Origin: Misgurnus anguillicaudatus | Taxonomy: Eukaryota; Chordata; Actinopteri; Cypriniformes; Cobitidae | Length of the DNA: 64,000 nucleotides | NCBI RefSeq assembly: GCF_027580225.2 | Contig: NC_073343.2 | Span: forward strand, 1,364,001 to 1,428,000 | Direction of reading: 5' to 3' | In this document: positions 56,401-64,000 of the stretch, piece after piece | Numbering within the stretch: position 1 is the stretch's first letter | Layout: the number at the start of each line of letters is the position of its first letter | Program-made: the position numbers and the translations under genes | Notes under the pieces: generated by a model | What the model saw: only the letters and a program-made list of their open reading frames with translations | Told to the model about the DNA's origin: nothing | Database searches by the model: none

Positions 56401-59008
56401 TGGTTGGCCTCGCCCCTGCAGATGTGGATGAGGAAGATGCCGTGTCTTATACTGAACTAAAACCATCCACCACTCTCCTCGTACCTGTAGAGCTGGCTGA
56501 GGAACCGCAGAGACACCTTACTTTACAGACCCTTAGCAGTGCCCCAGATGAAGCACCTCCAGAAGACTGTGGCAACTTTACTCTCGTGCTGGATCCCGAT
56601 GTGGAGGAGATGCCTAACACTTTAGAGTTGGACTCCCATAATGATTTAATACCTTTACGTGAGCAAGGACAACCAAAGGATAATCAGCTTAACTCTGAGT
56701 TGGGCACCTCGGAACAAACAGTTGATGCTCCTGAAGACTTGGAACCAGAGATTGAGCCTGTTGAGGAACATAAAACAGTCGAAGAACCAGCTGATGTACA
56801 CAGTGATCAAATGGTGGAACCAACATCCACATCAGAATCTTTTCTTCAAGAGACAAAAGAACTTAGCAATGGTGATGTGCTAGATTCTGGTCCATTTGAA
56901 ATACTGGAAGAATCACACACCTCTGCATATGTCAAGGTATTGGAGTTGTCTCCACCAGAGAATGTCTTGATCTCAAATGAGCTCTTGGAAAATGGTAACG
57001 AGGTTGCTGCCTTGCATGCAAATGAAAATATAACTGGGTCCAGCCAAGTAGATAGTGCACCATCTTTGGAAGAAGAAGCTGAGAAGCGTTCCCCAATCAA
57101 AGAGTTAGCAAAGTCACCAGCAAGATCCAATTCTCCTGCAAGATCCAAAGTGGACAGATCTGCAAAAAGTAGCATGGAAGTTTCAGAGACTCTTAAAGAA
57201 ATGACCCGCAGCCCATCACGAAGGGGAAGGAAAACCGTAACGTTCCCTGTTCTCAGTCTTGATGCAGAGGAAGAGCAAATGGATTCTGAAGTACCTTCTA
57301 CACCAAGACGTGTTACAAGGAGTGGCAAGCAACTGCAGGACACTCCAGTTCCTGTTACACCCAGAAGCACCCGAAAAGCACATGTAGAACAGTTGGGTAA
57401 TGACGTTGACCAAGATATGCCTTCTGCAAAAGTATCAAAACCTACAAGTTCAGCACAAAAGACCCCACAGAAAGCCACCCCTAGGAAAGGATCCCGAAGA
57501 ACCAGAAGCACAGCTGTTGAAGAAGAGGAGCCTGTATCAACTGACCCCAGCAATGACCCACAACCACAGACCAGACAGAGTGCCAGAAAAGCACGCCAAA
57601 CAATCGTTGAAGTTCCAGAGACGCAGCAAGTAGTTTTAGAGGAGAAGTCTTCCCAAGCTCGTAGTAGTCCTAGCAGGGTTACACGCAAGTCCACCAGAGG
57701 ACTTGCATTGGAAAGTTTCCAAGAGGAACCTCCAGAAGACACCGTAACTGTAAATCGACCTCTTAAAACTCCTCCAAGAAGTCGGAAGAAGACCACAATC
57801 AGCACTACAGAAAAAGCAAACAATGCAACTTTTGTAATCGATGATGCAAAACTTCAAAGTGTTTCAAGGCGACTAACCAGAAGCCAGCACTGGAATCAAA
57901 TCGATGGTTCTGAAAGAGAAAAGGACATGGTACGTCTTCAAGTGGAAACTGAATATCCTCAGGCCGATGCCCTTGCAGAACGACTCGATGAGCAAGTCCG
58001 CGAGGAGAGTGCCCCAGTTGTTACTGAAATAATACGTGCCAAGCGAAGAACGACTAAATCTGTGGTGCCTGCGTCAACACTGAATGAAACCCAGAATGTA
58101 GGTGTTGAAGAATCTAAATTAGCGGGATCAGATGAAATCCAGGAACCTGCCAACAAGTCAACGAGACGTACCCGAGGGAGGAAGGTGTCTGAACAAAATA
58201 CTTCATCCGTTGCCGATTCAGGCACTTCCACTGCTGACCTGAGGAAAACAAGAGGTAGTTGCAGTCAATGTTTTATTGCCTCTGCTGTTATTATACAGTT
58301 TCCATTTGCTTTTATAATTTTTCTGCATTATCTTTATAGGAAGGAGAAAAGGTACTTCTGTACAAAATGAAACTGAAGTGGCAGAAACATTAGTGCCTCA
58401 AATGCAAAGCTCAGAAGATGCAGTAAATTCCCATCCTAAAGAGGTTAGTGCCATTTAAGTCCAATAAGGCACCATTTTATTTAAAGATAACTGATGGTGT
58501 ATATAAAGAGCTGGATTAGACTATTTGTTTTCTTATTTGTCACAGGACAATGGCTCGGTAGATGATGCAGTGGAAACTGAAGCTGTCAAACCCAAAAAGA
58601 AGAGAACAACTAGGTGAACTGTCTGTTATATGTGGTTGTGGCTAGAAGGGATACAGCAATGGCGGAAATGTTGCTGTGTCTGAGTGCTGTTTTACACTAA
58701 TCCTACCCCCAAAGCTGCATCCCATCTAGCCAAAACTGTTATATATAGTTTTGTTAAAACGTTAAACACCTCCTTGAGCGTTTTTGAATACGTTTGCTCT
58801 GTTTAACAGGACAAAGGCGGCCCCAGAACCTCCACCGCCTGTTGAGATCAGTTTCCTCTCTCCTTTGGCTAGTCCAGCCGAACCGAAGGCAAGAACCGAA
58901 AAGAGTACGGACGTGAAGGATACTCCCTTGCTGAAGATGAATCTACGACGTAAACGCATGATGGATGCCATTTTCCCTAAACCAGTGACACGGAGAAAGA
59001 AACTTTGA
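38600..59008 (+). CDS. ahctf1: ELYS, AT-hook-containing nucleoporin (spliced gene)
   Basis: 35 coding exons joining to 2459 residues. Exons: 38600-38720, 39175-39428, 45774-45954, 46050-46257, 46356-46472, 46566-46650, 46753-46903, 46988-47120, 47248-47429, 47517-47578, 47660-47788, 47898-47988, 48102-48191, 48357-48497, 48584-48688, 48771-48867, 49283-49406, 49490-49546, 49667-49813, 50958-51148, 51260-51404, 51513-51644, 51734-51881, 51970-52120, 52815-52922, 53015-53171, 53277-53492, 53592-54507, 55594-55693, 55780-55889, 55980-56242, 56358-58254, 58340-58443, 58546-58613, 58810-59008. ELYS binds chromatin at the end of mitosis and recruits the Nup107-160 complex to start pore assembly; zebrafish loss gives the flotte lotte phenotype. 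Start [13 protein letters not shown] and end KPVTRRKKL match the family. Human ELYS has 2266 residues; this one is longer, mainly in the disordered part. Odd: GC-AG intron after 47429, U12-like intron after 49546, no normal donor after 51881, stop-free 99-nt intron at 53493. Confidence 0.96.
39508..39708. mobile_element. AT-rich MITE, left part, interrupted by a later insertion
   Basis: Starts AGGGCTGTCGCGCAATTAAT and runs through ACACA/TATATA runs to TTAAGCAAACACAAAC. It resumes at 43913 (ACACAAACTTTTATT), so 39709-43912 was inserted into it. Confidence 0.6.
39829..41230. mobile_element. hAT-type element nested in the composite
   Basis: Ends TAGGGCTGCACGATTAATCG and GAACCGTGCAGCCCTA are inverted. 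Internal ATCGCGATG / AATCGCAATT blocks are typical of a common fish hAT family. No target duplication could be fixed. No intact transposase. Confidence 0.65.
41711..42833. mobile_element. hAT (ZBED-like) element, innermost but one
   Basis: Ends GGGGTGGCACGGTTCATG and GTGAACCGTGTCACCCC are inverted. The host sequence TACCAATT is duplicated around it. Contains a fragment of a hAT transposase (41976-42064) and a nested MITE piece (about 42065-42400). Confidence 0.7.
41976..42064 (+). pseudogene. hAT transposase BED-finger fragment
   Basis: The frame starting at 41976 reads [20 protein letters not shown] then SGNKTIDRT. This resembles the N-terminal BED-type zinc-finger start of fish ZBED/hAT transposases (W..F.F...D). 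The cysteine/histidine part is cut off by the next insertion at about 42065. Dead. Confidence 0.6.
44044..45048. mobile_element. hAT-type element, about 1.0 kb
   Basis: Ends CAGAGGCGTCATGCCC and GGTGCATGACGCCCCTG are inverted. A perfect 8-bp duplication AGTTTAGT lies at 44036-44043 and 45049-45056. No transposase frame. Confidence 0.8.
45286..45345. repeat. (CT)n microsatellite
   Basis: About 30 TC/CT dinucleotides inside the element 43948-45655. Confidence 0.97.
47517..51881 (+). CDS. ahctf1: ELYS alpha-helical domain
   Basis: Exons from 47517 to 51881, about residues 478-1030, match the conserved helical region: [133 protein letters not shown] and [20 protein letters not shown]. This region belongs to the ELYS-like domain family shared with yeast relatives. 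Contains the U12-like intron (49547-49666). Confidence 0.92.
48240..48312. mobile_element. MITE remnant in an ahctf1 intron
   Basis: GTTTACACCTGGTATTAAGATG and TTAATACCAGGTATAAAC are inverted ends of the family at 20811-21511, with only about 40 bp left between them. Confidence 0.6.
48945..49205. mobile_element. Fragment of the same MITE family
   Basis: ATGTCAGAGTCCACTGC, CAACTTTCACATGCTCGCAAAA and TTTTATCAATCAAAGCCTAAA match blocks of 21015-21200. In an ahctf1 intron. Confidence 0.55.
49547..49666 (+). other. ahctf1: Putative U12-type intron of ahctf1
   Basis: Reading frames join only if the exon ends at 49546 and the next starts at 49667. The intron then begins GCATCCTTTTT, close to the U12 donor (G/A)TATCCTTT, has TTCCTTGAC at 49646-49654 matching the U12 branch site, 13 nt from branch A to the end, and ends CGTAG. 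Confidence 0.7.
49884..50790. mobile_element. Foldback element related to 28108-28614
   Basis: CTCTTTCCCCGCCATTGACG at about 50264, with inverted relatives on each side (AAACCTACCCATAT at about 50534, ATATGGGTAGGTTT at about 50036; GGTAAGAGCGCCATCTAGTGG and CCACCAGATGGTGCTCTTACC). Fills the ahctf1 intron 49814-50957. Confidence 0.65.
51970..59008 (+). CDS. ahctf1: ELYS disordered chromatin-binding C-terminal region
   Basis: Exons from 51970 on, about residues 1031-2459. Conserved islands include [48 protein letters not shown] and, near the end, [17 protein letters not shown]. Between them lie acidic, low-complexity stretches (strongest around 56000-56110) and, in the large exon 56358-58254, basic segments with repeated R-x-x-T-R-S motifs and RGR cores (GRRGRK, TRGRK, TRGRRKG across the 58254/58340 junction) of AT-hook-like character. 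In the family this part binds nucleosomes and AT-rich DNA. RITF (53424-53435) and KTVTF (57231-57245) fit the PP1-docking pattern. It is the fastest-changing part. Confidence 0.9.
52190..52797. mobile_element. Non-autonomous transposon in an ahctf1 intron
   Basis: TACAAGGTTCCTATGTGTCC at the left and CTGTGGGAACCCTGTG at the right are imperfect inverted ends. Repeated TCCTTGAAAG/CTTGAATTTGA blocks inside are characteristic of a common fish repeat. Confidence 0.55.
54951..55470. mobile_element. hAT-type element in an ahctf1 intron
   Basis: Ends TAGGGATCGACCGATATGG and CCGATATATCGGTCTATCACTA are inverted. Perfect 8-bp duplication TTAGTAAT at 54943-54950 and 55471-55478. A half copy of the GGCGGTTTCCCGG MITE is nested at 55146-55210. 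Confidence 0.8.
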
Positions 59009-59290
59009 TTGTGATTCATCCCCAAAAATGCATGGGATGTGCATTCCCTTTGTTTGTTTTTTTCTGCTCTTCCCTTTCCTAAGAACTCTGCAGCCTGCTA
59101 TTTTCTAATTAAGATAATGTTTGGAATAACTAAACATCTAATTTGAGAAATTATTTTATTATAAAGTATGCTGTTTACTGAGGGACTTGAGCACCAAAAA
59201 GATGGCTTAGTTTTTAAATGTTTCTACTAATGCAAATGTAAATAGTCTTTTAGCAATGCTATAAATAAAATTTGATACTTGTGAACTATT
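59009..59290 (+). other. ahctf1: ahctf1 3' UTR and poly(A) signal
   Basis: The stop TGA is at 59006-59008. AATAAA at 59264-59269 is followed by a T/G-rich stretch from 59280, so cleavage near 59285 is likely. Confidence 0.7.
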
Positions 59291-59814
59291 TTGTTACTTG
59301 GTTTGTTTATAGAACGGATTGTGTAGGATATGTAAAGCCGGATCAAACAATTACAAGGTTTATGGGTTGCGCCACTTGGATGATGTGGTTCACCTTGCAT
59401 TGGTTAAGTGTAACAAGATGGTCTATTTTAAACGGATGGACATTTTGCTGTACTTGGCACTTAGTCTCCTCTATCATGAGGTCTTAAGTTGAAGAACCCC
59501 AAGTTTGTTCATTGCAAATAATGTACATTTATTTTTGTTCAGATGCATATTTAAAAGAGCATTGTGAACTCTGTTGTAATGCATATTTGCTTTCAAATAC
59601 AAATAATTTACATTTCTAAAGAGATTTTTTCCACTTCTTTACTGTATTGTTGTGACATCATCAGTATTTTCATTTATTTAATTGTTTTGATGCAAAATAT
59701 GTTTTCTAAAGGGCAAGACTTGTAAACAAGATTACAGCATTTTTGTATTTAGTACATCAAGCTCACATCTTTTACCCCGAATTATAAACAGTGCCTCATT
59801 TAAAGGGACACTCC
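59291..59814. other. Intergenic, nothing recognised
   Basis: No exon or structured repeat seen. Confidence 0.35.
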
Positions 59815-60439
59815 ACTTTTTTTTGAAAATATGCTCATTTTCCAGCACCCCTAGGGTTAAACAATTGAGTTTTACAGTTTTGGAATCCATTCAGCCGATC
59901 TCCGGGTCTGGCGGTACCACTTTTAGCATAGCTTAGCATAATCCATTGAATCTGATTAGCCCATTAGTATCGCGCTAAAAATATCCAAAAAGTTTAAATA
60001 TTTTTCCAAATTAAAACTTGACTCTTTTGTAGTTACATCGTGTATTAAGGCCAATGGAAAAGTAAAAGTTGCAAATTTTTAGGCAGATATAGCTAGGAAC
60101 TATACTCTTATTCCGGCGTAATATTCAAGGACTTTGCTGCTGTAACATGGCTGCAGGAGGCGCAATGATATTACACAGCAGCCAAAATTAGTCCTCTTGG
60201 TAACGTTCAATAGCAGGGGACTATTTTCAGGCGCTGCGTAATATCATTGCACCTTTGGTTATTTTTTGAGCGCGATGCTAAGGGTCTAATCCGATTCAAT
60301 GGATTATGCTAAGCTTTGCTAAAAGTGGTACCGCGAGACCCAGAGATCGGCTGAATGGATTCCAAAACTGTAAAAATCAAATGTTTAACTCTAGGGGAGC
60401 TGGAAATAAGCATATTTTCCAAAAAAAAGTGGAGTGTCC
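59815..60439. mobile_element. Palindromic element with GGGACACTCCAC ends
   Basis: Left GGGACACTCCACTTTTTTTTG, right AAAAAAAGTGGAGTGTCC. Further inverted blocks (CCATTCAGCCGATCTC / GAGATCGGCTGAATGG, TTTAGCATAGCTTAGCATAA / TTATGCTAAGCTTTGCTAAA). ATTTAAA flanks both sides. Confidence 0.75.
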
Positions 60440-60605
60440 ATTTAAAGGACATGTCTTAGCATGCTTCTACTCAAAAAACCAATGACACCAATAGGTGACA
60501 AGTAAATAGGACATAAGCGAATCACAACACTGCGCGGCAAAACATCATGCACGCGAACCACTAGTGTGTTCGACTTCAAGCGGCAAAGCAAGAAATGACA
60601 GGGGG

Positions 60606-60696
60606 GTGAAGTCAAAGTTACCGCGAGAGCGAGTTGAAATTAGACTTCTCCGTATGGTTTCTCGAATCGCTCTCGCGGTACTTTGACGTCATCCGC
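60606..60696. repeat. Inverted repeat (hairpin) around TACCGCGAGAGCGA
   Basis: GTCAAAGTTACCGCGAGAGCGA (60612-60633) and TCGCTCTCGCGGTACTTTGAC (60667-60687) are inverted copies about 33 nt apart, in a CpG-rich patch. Confidence 0.8.
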
Positions 60697-60804
60697 CTGT
60701 GGTTTTTGTGGCGCCGCATTCGTGCTGCATATCTAACAAATTTCTCCCCGAGACCTGAGTTTGCCGCAGCGCCTGTTCGACTAGCAACTGAAGACATCAC
60801 TGGA
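60634..60804 (+). other. Candidate first exon of an unknown transcript
   Basis: CpG-rich, with an open frame (MKLDFSVWFLESLSRYFD...) followed by a good donor GGAG|GTAAGG at about 60805. No family recognised. It may equally be part of a repeat. Confidence 0.2.
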
Positions 60805-61241
60805 GGTAAGGATCTTTTTGGTTTATAATGTTATATAATCTACTAGTCATGTAATTGATTAAACATTTCAGCTAGGCATAGTTCAATTGGGTAGGTAGTG
60901 TTTGTGTAACGTTTTAGCTTCAGCAAATTCACCTGTAAATTGCAGTGTTTCCCACCAATGGACTTTACTAGAAGCGTTCCAGTAACGTTATATCTGGCAT
61001 TAAATTTAGTCTTATTTGTTCTGCCGTGATTATAACAACACTCTTTGATAATGATATTTTGCGTGCAAGCACATCGTGTCTCTTCAGATGAGTTTGGTGC
61101 GACGTGAAGCGAGCTCATGTGTTTCTGAACTTGAGCAGAGTTGTATGCATTTCATGGAGGACCCGACACCCGTACAGTTTCGAATCTATATATTAAATTG
61201 GCAGTCAGGTCCGGGCCGGTCCCAGTTCAATTACTGGTCCC

Positions 61242-61341
61242 GAGTCCGATTAACATTGTGTGTAACGTGCTGTTTAAAGTGCGCCACCGGGAGTCCGATT
61301 AACATTGTGTGTGTAACGTGCAGTTTAAAGTGCGCCACCGG
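61242..61341. repeat. Tandem duplication of about 50 bp
   Basis: GAGTCCGATTAACATTGTGT begins at 61242 and at 61291. Both units end GTGCGCCACCGG; the second has an extra GT. Confidence 0.9.
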
Positions 61342-61537
61342 TTTCTATGGCGATAACAACTGAAAGTCACGACCACGCACTGCACTTTATTTCTCCTATT
61401 TTTTTTTTTAATATAAAAGATGGTTCATTAATAATAATAATATTTAAATTTTGCTCAGAAATCACAGAGATGGTAGCAAAAAAAGCAATGCAAATGTCAA
61501 GCCCATTGCTCTGAACGAGCAAAGCTCAAGCTGACTC

Positions 61538-61753
61538 CCCTTACGAAAATTAACCATGGTTTTATTGTGGTAAAAGTGTAGTAACCATGTTTTTTTTGTG
61601 TATTGATTACTATCAGCAAAACCATGGTTTTACTGCACTGGTTTAAGTATGGTTTTTGAAAACCATGGTTTTGTGGTTACTATGGTTTTACTACAGTAAC
61701 CATGTTTTTTTTGGTTTTAACTGTAGTAAAACAATGGTTAATTTTCGTAAGGG
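61538..61753. mobile_element. 216-bp palindromic MITE
   Basis: CCCTTACGAAAATTAACCAT and ATGGTTAATTTTCGTAAGGG are perfect inverted ends. The interior repeats AACCATGG/TTTTACTACAG motifs. Confidence 0.85.
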
Positions 61754-61843
61754 TCAAGATATAACTGTGAGATATAAGTGAACTATTTGCACTCCGTTAT
61801 GATACAGTTTTGCAAAAAATTCAAATCTGTATTCATTTGCAGA

Positions 61844-62284
61844 ATGAGGGAAATTGAGGAAACTGAGGCACTTCTTGTGCAACAGATAGATAGAGGCTGT
61901 AAAAGCAGTTGGAAGTGGTCTTGGCTGAAACTTGAAACTACAATCCAGGTCCATGCAGTCAAACACACATTCATACTGTCTGACTTTTTTAAGAAAATTG
62001 AGAAAATAGGTTGTGCTAACTACAGTAGCAGAGGGGTGCATGCCTTGTTTGCACACTGTCAAACATCCATACACACAAACAGAGTGATCTCAATCTTATC
62101 AACTCAAAGTGTGGCACAACTTCTCCGTAAGGAAGATCCTTTACCAGCTACTCAGAACCAGGCCTCAGCAGCAGAAAAGATCAGGGAATTACTAAAGCAA
62201 GAAGTGGTACTATATATTTTGAGTTTGTTTAATAAAAATTCAATTGATTTTTCCAAATTAGTGTCGGCGTATTTTGATTTTTAA
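61844..62284 (+). pseudogene. Decayed transposon-related zinc-finger ORF
   Basis: An open frame that may start at an acceptor (TTTGCAG, 61842) or be part of an older longer frame. MREIEETEALLVQQIDRG, then WKWSWLKLE, FFKKIEKIGC, NYSSRGVHALFAHCQTS and KEDPLPATQNQAS. The order W-x-W-L, (I/L)xDxFxKIxK, YSSRGxxAL..H resembles N-terminal zinc-finger regions of repeated fish proteins linked to transposons. The first CxxC pair expected before YSSRG is missing, so the finger is broken. No transposase core follows. Confidence 0.35.
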
Positions 62285-62586
62285 AGTTTCATTTTACTAA
62301 ATATGCCTATGGAGTGGGCCGGGGATTGCAGGGGCCGGTGGCAATGTAAGTATCTGAATATTTGCTGCGGAGCGAGGGCTTCGATTATCTCTCTCTTTTT
62401 TGACCATACATGTGTTTGCATCCCTGTAAATTGTTACCCCTGCCTAATAAATATTTAATAATTACTGTGTAAATAAGACAACACCCAAAAGTTAATCGAT
62501 TTTTTATTTATGATATGCAGCCTTGGCTGAGCACCTAAAAGTATACACAAGTTTGTTATTTTTTTAATAGCAGAATATAGTTTAAG

Positions 62587-62928
62587 TGTCAGGAACTGGA
62601 CACGAACCCAGGCGCAGACAGTTTAACAGAAACTTTTATTTAAACAAAAACAAGAAAACAAAACCCACGAGCGGGCAAAACACACTATGCAAACAAAACA
62701 CTAAACAGACTTGACAATGAACTACACTTACTTGACTGAATGATATGTATAACTAGTATTAACAGACAGGATAAGTACAAAACGAACGAGCACAGGACAG
62801 CAAACACAAGGCCATTAAAAAGACGAGACAAGCAAAGCACGTGCTTTGACAAAACATGGTAGGCTACTGCCAGAACCGTGTCTCAAGAAGCTAGAAACTA
62901 TGACAAGAGTCCAGACAGGATCCTGACA
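62587..62928. mobile_element. 342-bp element with TGTCAGGA...TCCTGACA ends
   Basis: Ends TGTCAGGAACTGGACACG and GACAGGATCCTGACA are short inverted repeats. TTAAG duplicates at 62582-62586 and 62929-62933. The interior is A-rich without a frame. Possibly a Kolobok-type or similar TTAA element. Confidence 0.6.
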
Positions 62929-62984
62929 TTAAGGTGGAAAGTTTGGTTTGTTTGCAAGTTTTGTCAGTGAAATGCAATGTATTT

Positions 62985-63110
62985 TGTGTTAAAATAAATA
63001 AAAGTGACAACACAAGTTGTGTTAAAAGTAACACAAAATGTGTTGTTCCAATAATAACACTGATTGTGTTGTGTTTAACACATTCATTTTTGGAGTGTAT
63101 ACAGACTTTG
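62985..63110. repeat. Short AACACA-rich palindromic repeat
   Basis: AACACAAGTTGTGTTAAAAG, AACACAAAATGTGTT and GTGTTGTGTTTAACACA are nested short palindromes, ending TTTTTGGAGTGT as in the MITE at 12973-13094. Confidence 0.45.
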
Positions 63111-63850
63111 AATGGAATTTTGTTTAGACACTTACACCATATACTGTAATTTGATTAAAAGGAAATAAAGTTTCATGCATTGTTAATGATGTGCTATTAA
63201 CTGTTAATTGCAATACAAAAAAAGTACTGCTGGCATTTTATTCAACATACTTATGTTAATGTATTTTTCCCTCTTGACTTTCCTTTTTCTTTTTTTGCAT
63301 AATTCTAAAATATTTTAAAATATTTTCTTTGAAAGGTATAAGAGCACTGGATTGTTTATATTCTGATCATTCTTAACTGTTCTGTTAACTGTCAAGTGCA
63401 TTTATTTCATACAGCTGACATTTCAGCAAACATGTTTATGTATATAAAGCAGTTTTATGGCTTTTGCCTGTAAAAAATAAACATTTTAAATTTTGTGTGT
63501 GTGTTTACCTTCCATTTGAGACTACTGTTATGTAAAAGAGTAATAGTTTTCATGTTTTAATAAAAACAATATTCACAATTTATTGCAATATAATACATGT
63601 AATGGCTAATTTATAATTAAGTGGCATATCAGTAGAATACTGAACTTGGTTATAGTTTTGTAAAAATACAGTAATTTGCTGGCATTATAGCTGCCATTAT
63701 GTAAATGTATAGTGTATAGTTTTATAGAACATACTGTAAAAAATAAATTGCAGCATGATACTGTATCTGGCAATTACAGGTCAAGTCTGTAAAAGTTGTC
63801 TACAGTTGTAAAAATACAGAATGTGGCTGGCAATTTACAAGGAAAAGCTT
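63111..63850. other. Non-coding with MITE-like TACTGTAAAA repeats
   Basis: 63590-63850 carries repeated ATACAGTAATTTGCTGGCA / GGCAATTTAC motifs of a common short palindromic repeat. Nothing else recognised. Confidence 0.4.
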
Positions 63851-63884
63851 TACAGTGACAAGACCGCCACAGACTCTGCACCCC

Positions 63885-64000
63885 TATATATACACACACT
63901 AATAAACTAATTCAGTCACACACTCTTTCAGATGTCTGCGCTCCGGTGGCTTGCGGTGGCTTCATCATCAGCACCACAAGAGCAGCAGAGTCGTTGGCAA
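63885..64000 (+). other. Possible TATA promoter and start of a gene cut by the window edge
   Basis: TATATATA at 63885-63892. An open frame starts at ATG 63932 (MSALRWLAVASSSAPQEQQ) and runs to the edge, 23 codons. Base composition rises in GC here. Family unknown and too short to judge. Confidence 0.25.

Noticed and set aside
56846..57823. 325-residue open frame on the minus strand
   Set aside because: Lies opposite the large ahctf1 exon; composition is the antisense shadow of Ser/Glu/Lys-rich coding sequence and has no domain.

Overview
This window is vertebrate nuclear DNA, most likely from a cyprinid fish. It holds two multi-exon genes in tandem on the + strand, an orthologue of snap25b (zebrafish-type SNAP-25b) and ahctf1 (the nucleoporin ELYS). 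It also has the inverted-repeat and hAT/Tc1/LINE repeat families typical of zebrafish relatives, long dinucleotide microsatellites, and tandem tRNA arrays. There is no bacterial, plasmid or phage signal and no CRISPR array.

Layout: (1) 1-12.4 kb lies upstream of, or in intron 1 of, snap25b. It is non-coding and carries a truncated Tc1-like transposon, a hAT-type MITE, nested palindromic MITEs, a tRNA-derived SINE and the 3' half of an L2/CR1-group LINE with a 129-bp tandem repeat. (2) 12.4-34.0 kb is snap25b: first coding exon at 12475, stop at 33312, with the two alternative exons 5a/5b (26700-26814 and 27006-27123). Intron 2 contains a tandem array of sixteen tRNA-Leu(UAA) genes on the opposite strand. 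Intron 4 contains a second, mostly decayed array of the same unit. (3) 34.0-36.7 kb is a spacer with a 0.9-kb hAT-like element. (4) 36.7-59.3 kb is ahctf1: a non-coding first exon ending at 37040 and 35 coding exons from 38600 to 59008. Intron 3 is about 6.3 kb and is filled with transposons nested several levels deep. (5) 59.3-64.0 kb is mostly repeats, with a decayed transposon-related ORF and a possible new first exon at the right edge.

The SNAP-25 exons join in frame to 203 residues (5b form) or 202 (5a form). The ELYS exons join to 7380 nt (2459 residues plus stop), although one junction (51881/51970) lacks a normal donor. SNAP-25 is a neuronal Qbc-SNARE, whereas ELYS is a chromatin-bound nucleoporin that seeds nuclear pore assembly. 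They are neighbours with no obvious functional link.

Most worth a second look: the antisense intronic tRNA-Leu array with a visible higher-order repeat; an apparent U12-type intron in ahctf1 with a GC instead of GT/AT start; a stop-free 99-nt intron in ahctf1; the donor lacking one base; and a SNAP-25 exon 5a that is one codon short in its cysteine cluster. All calls come from reading the sequence. Homologies rest on recall of the families, not on searches.
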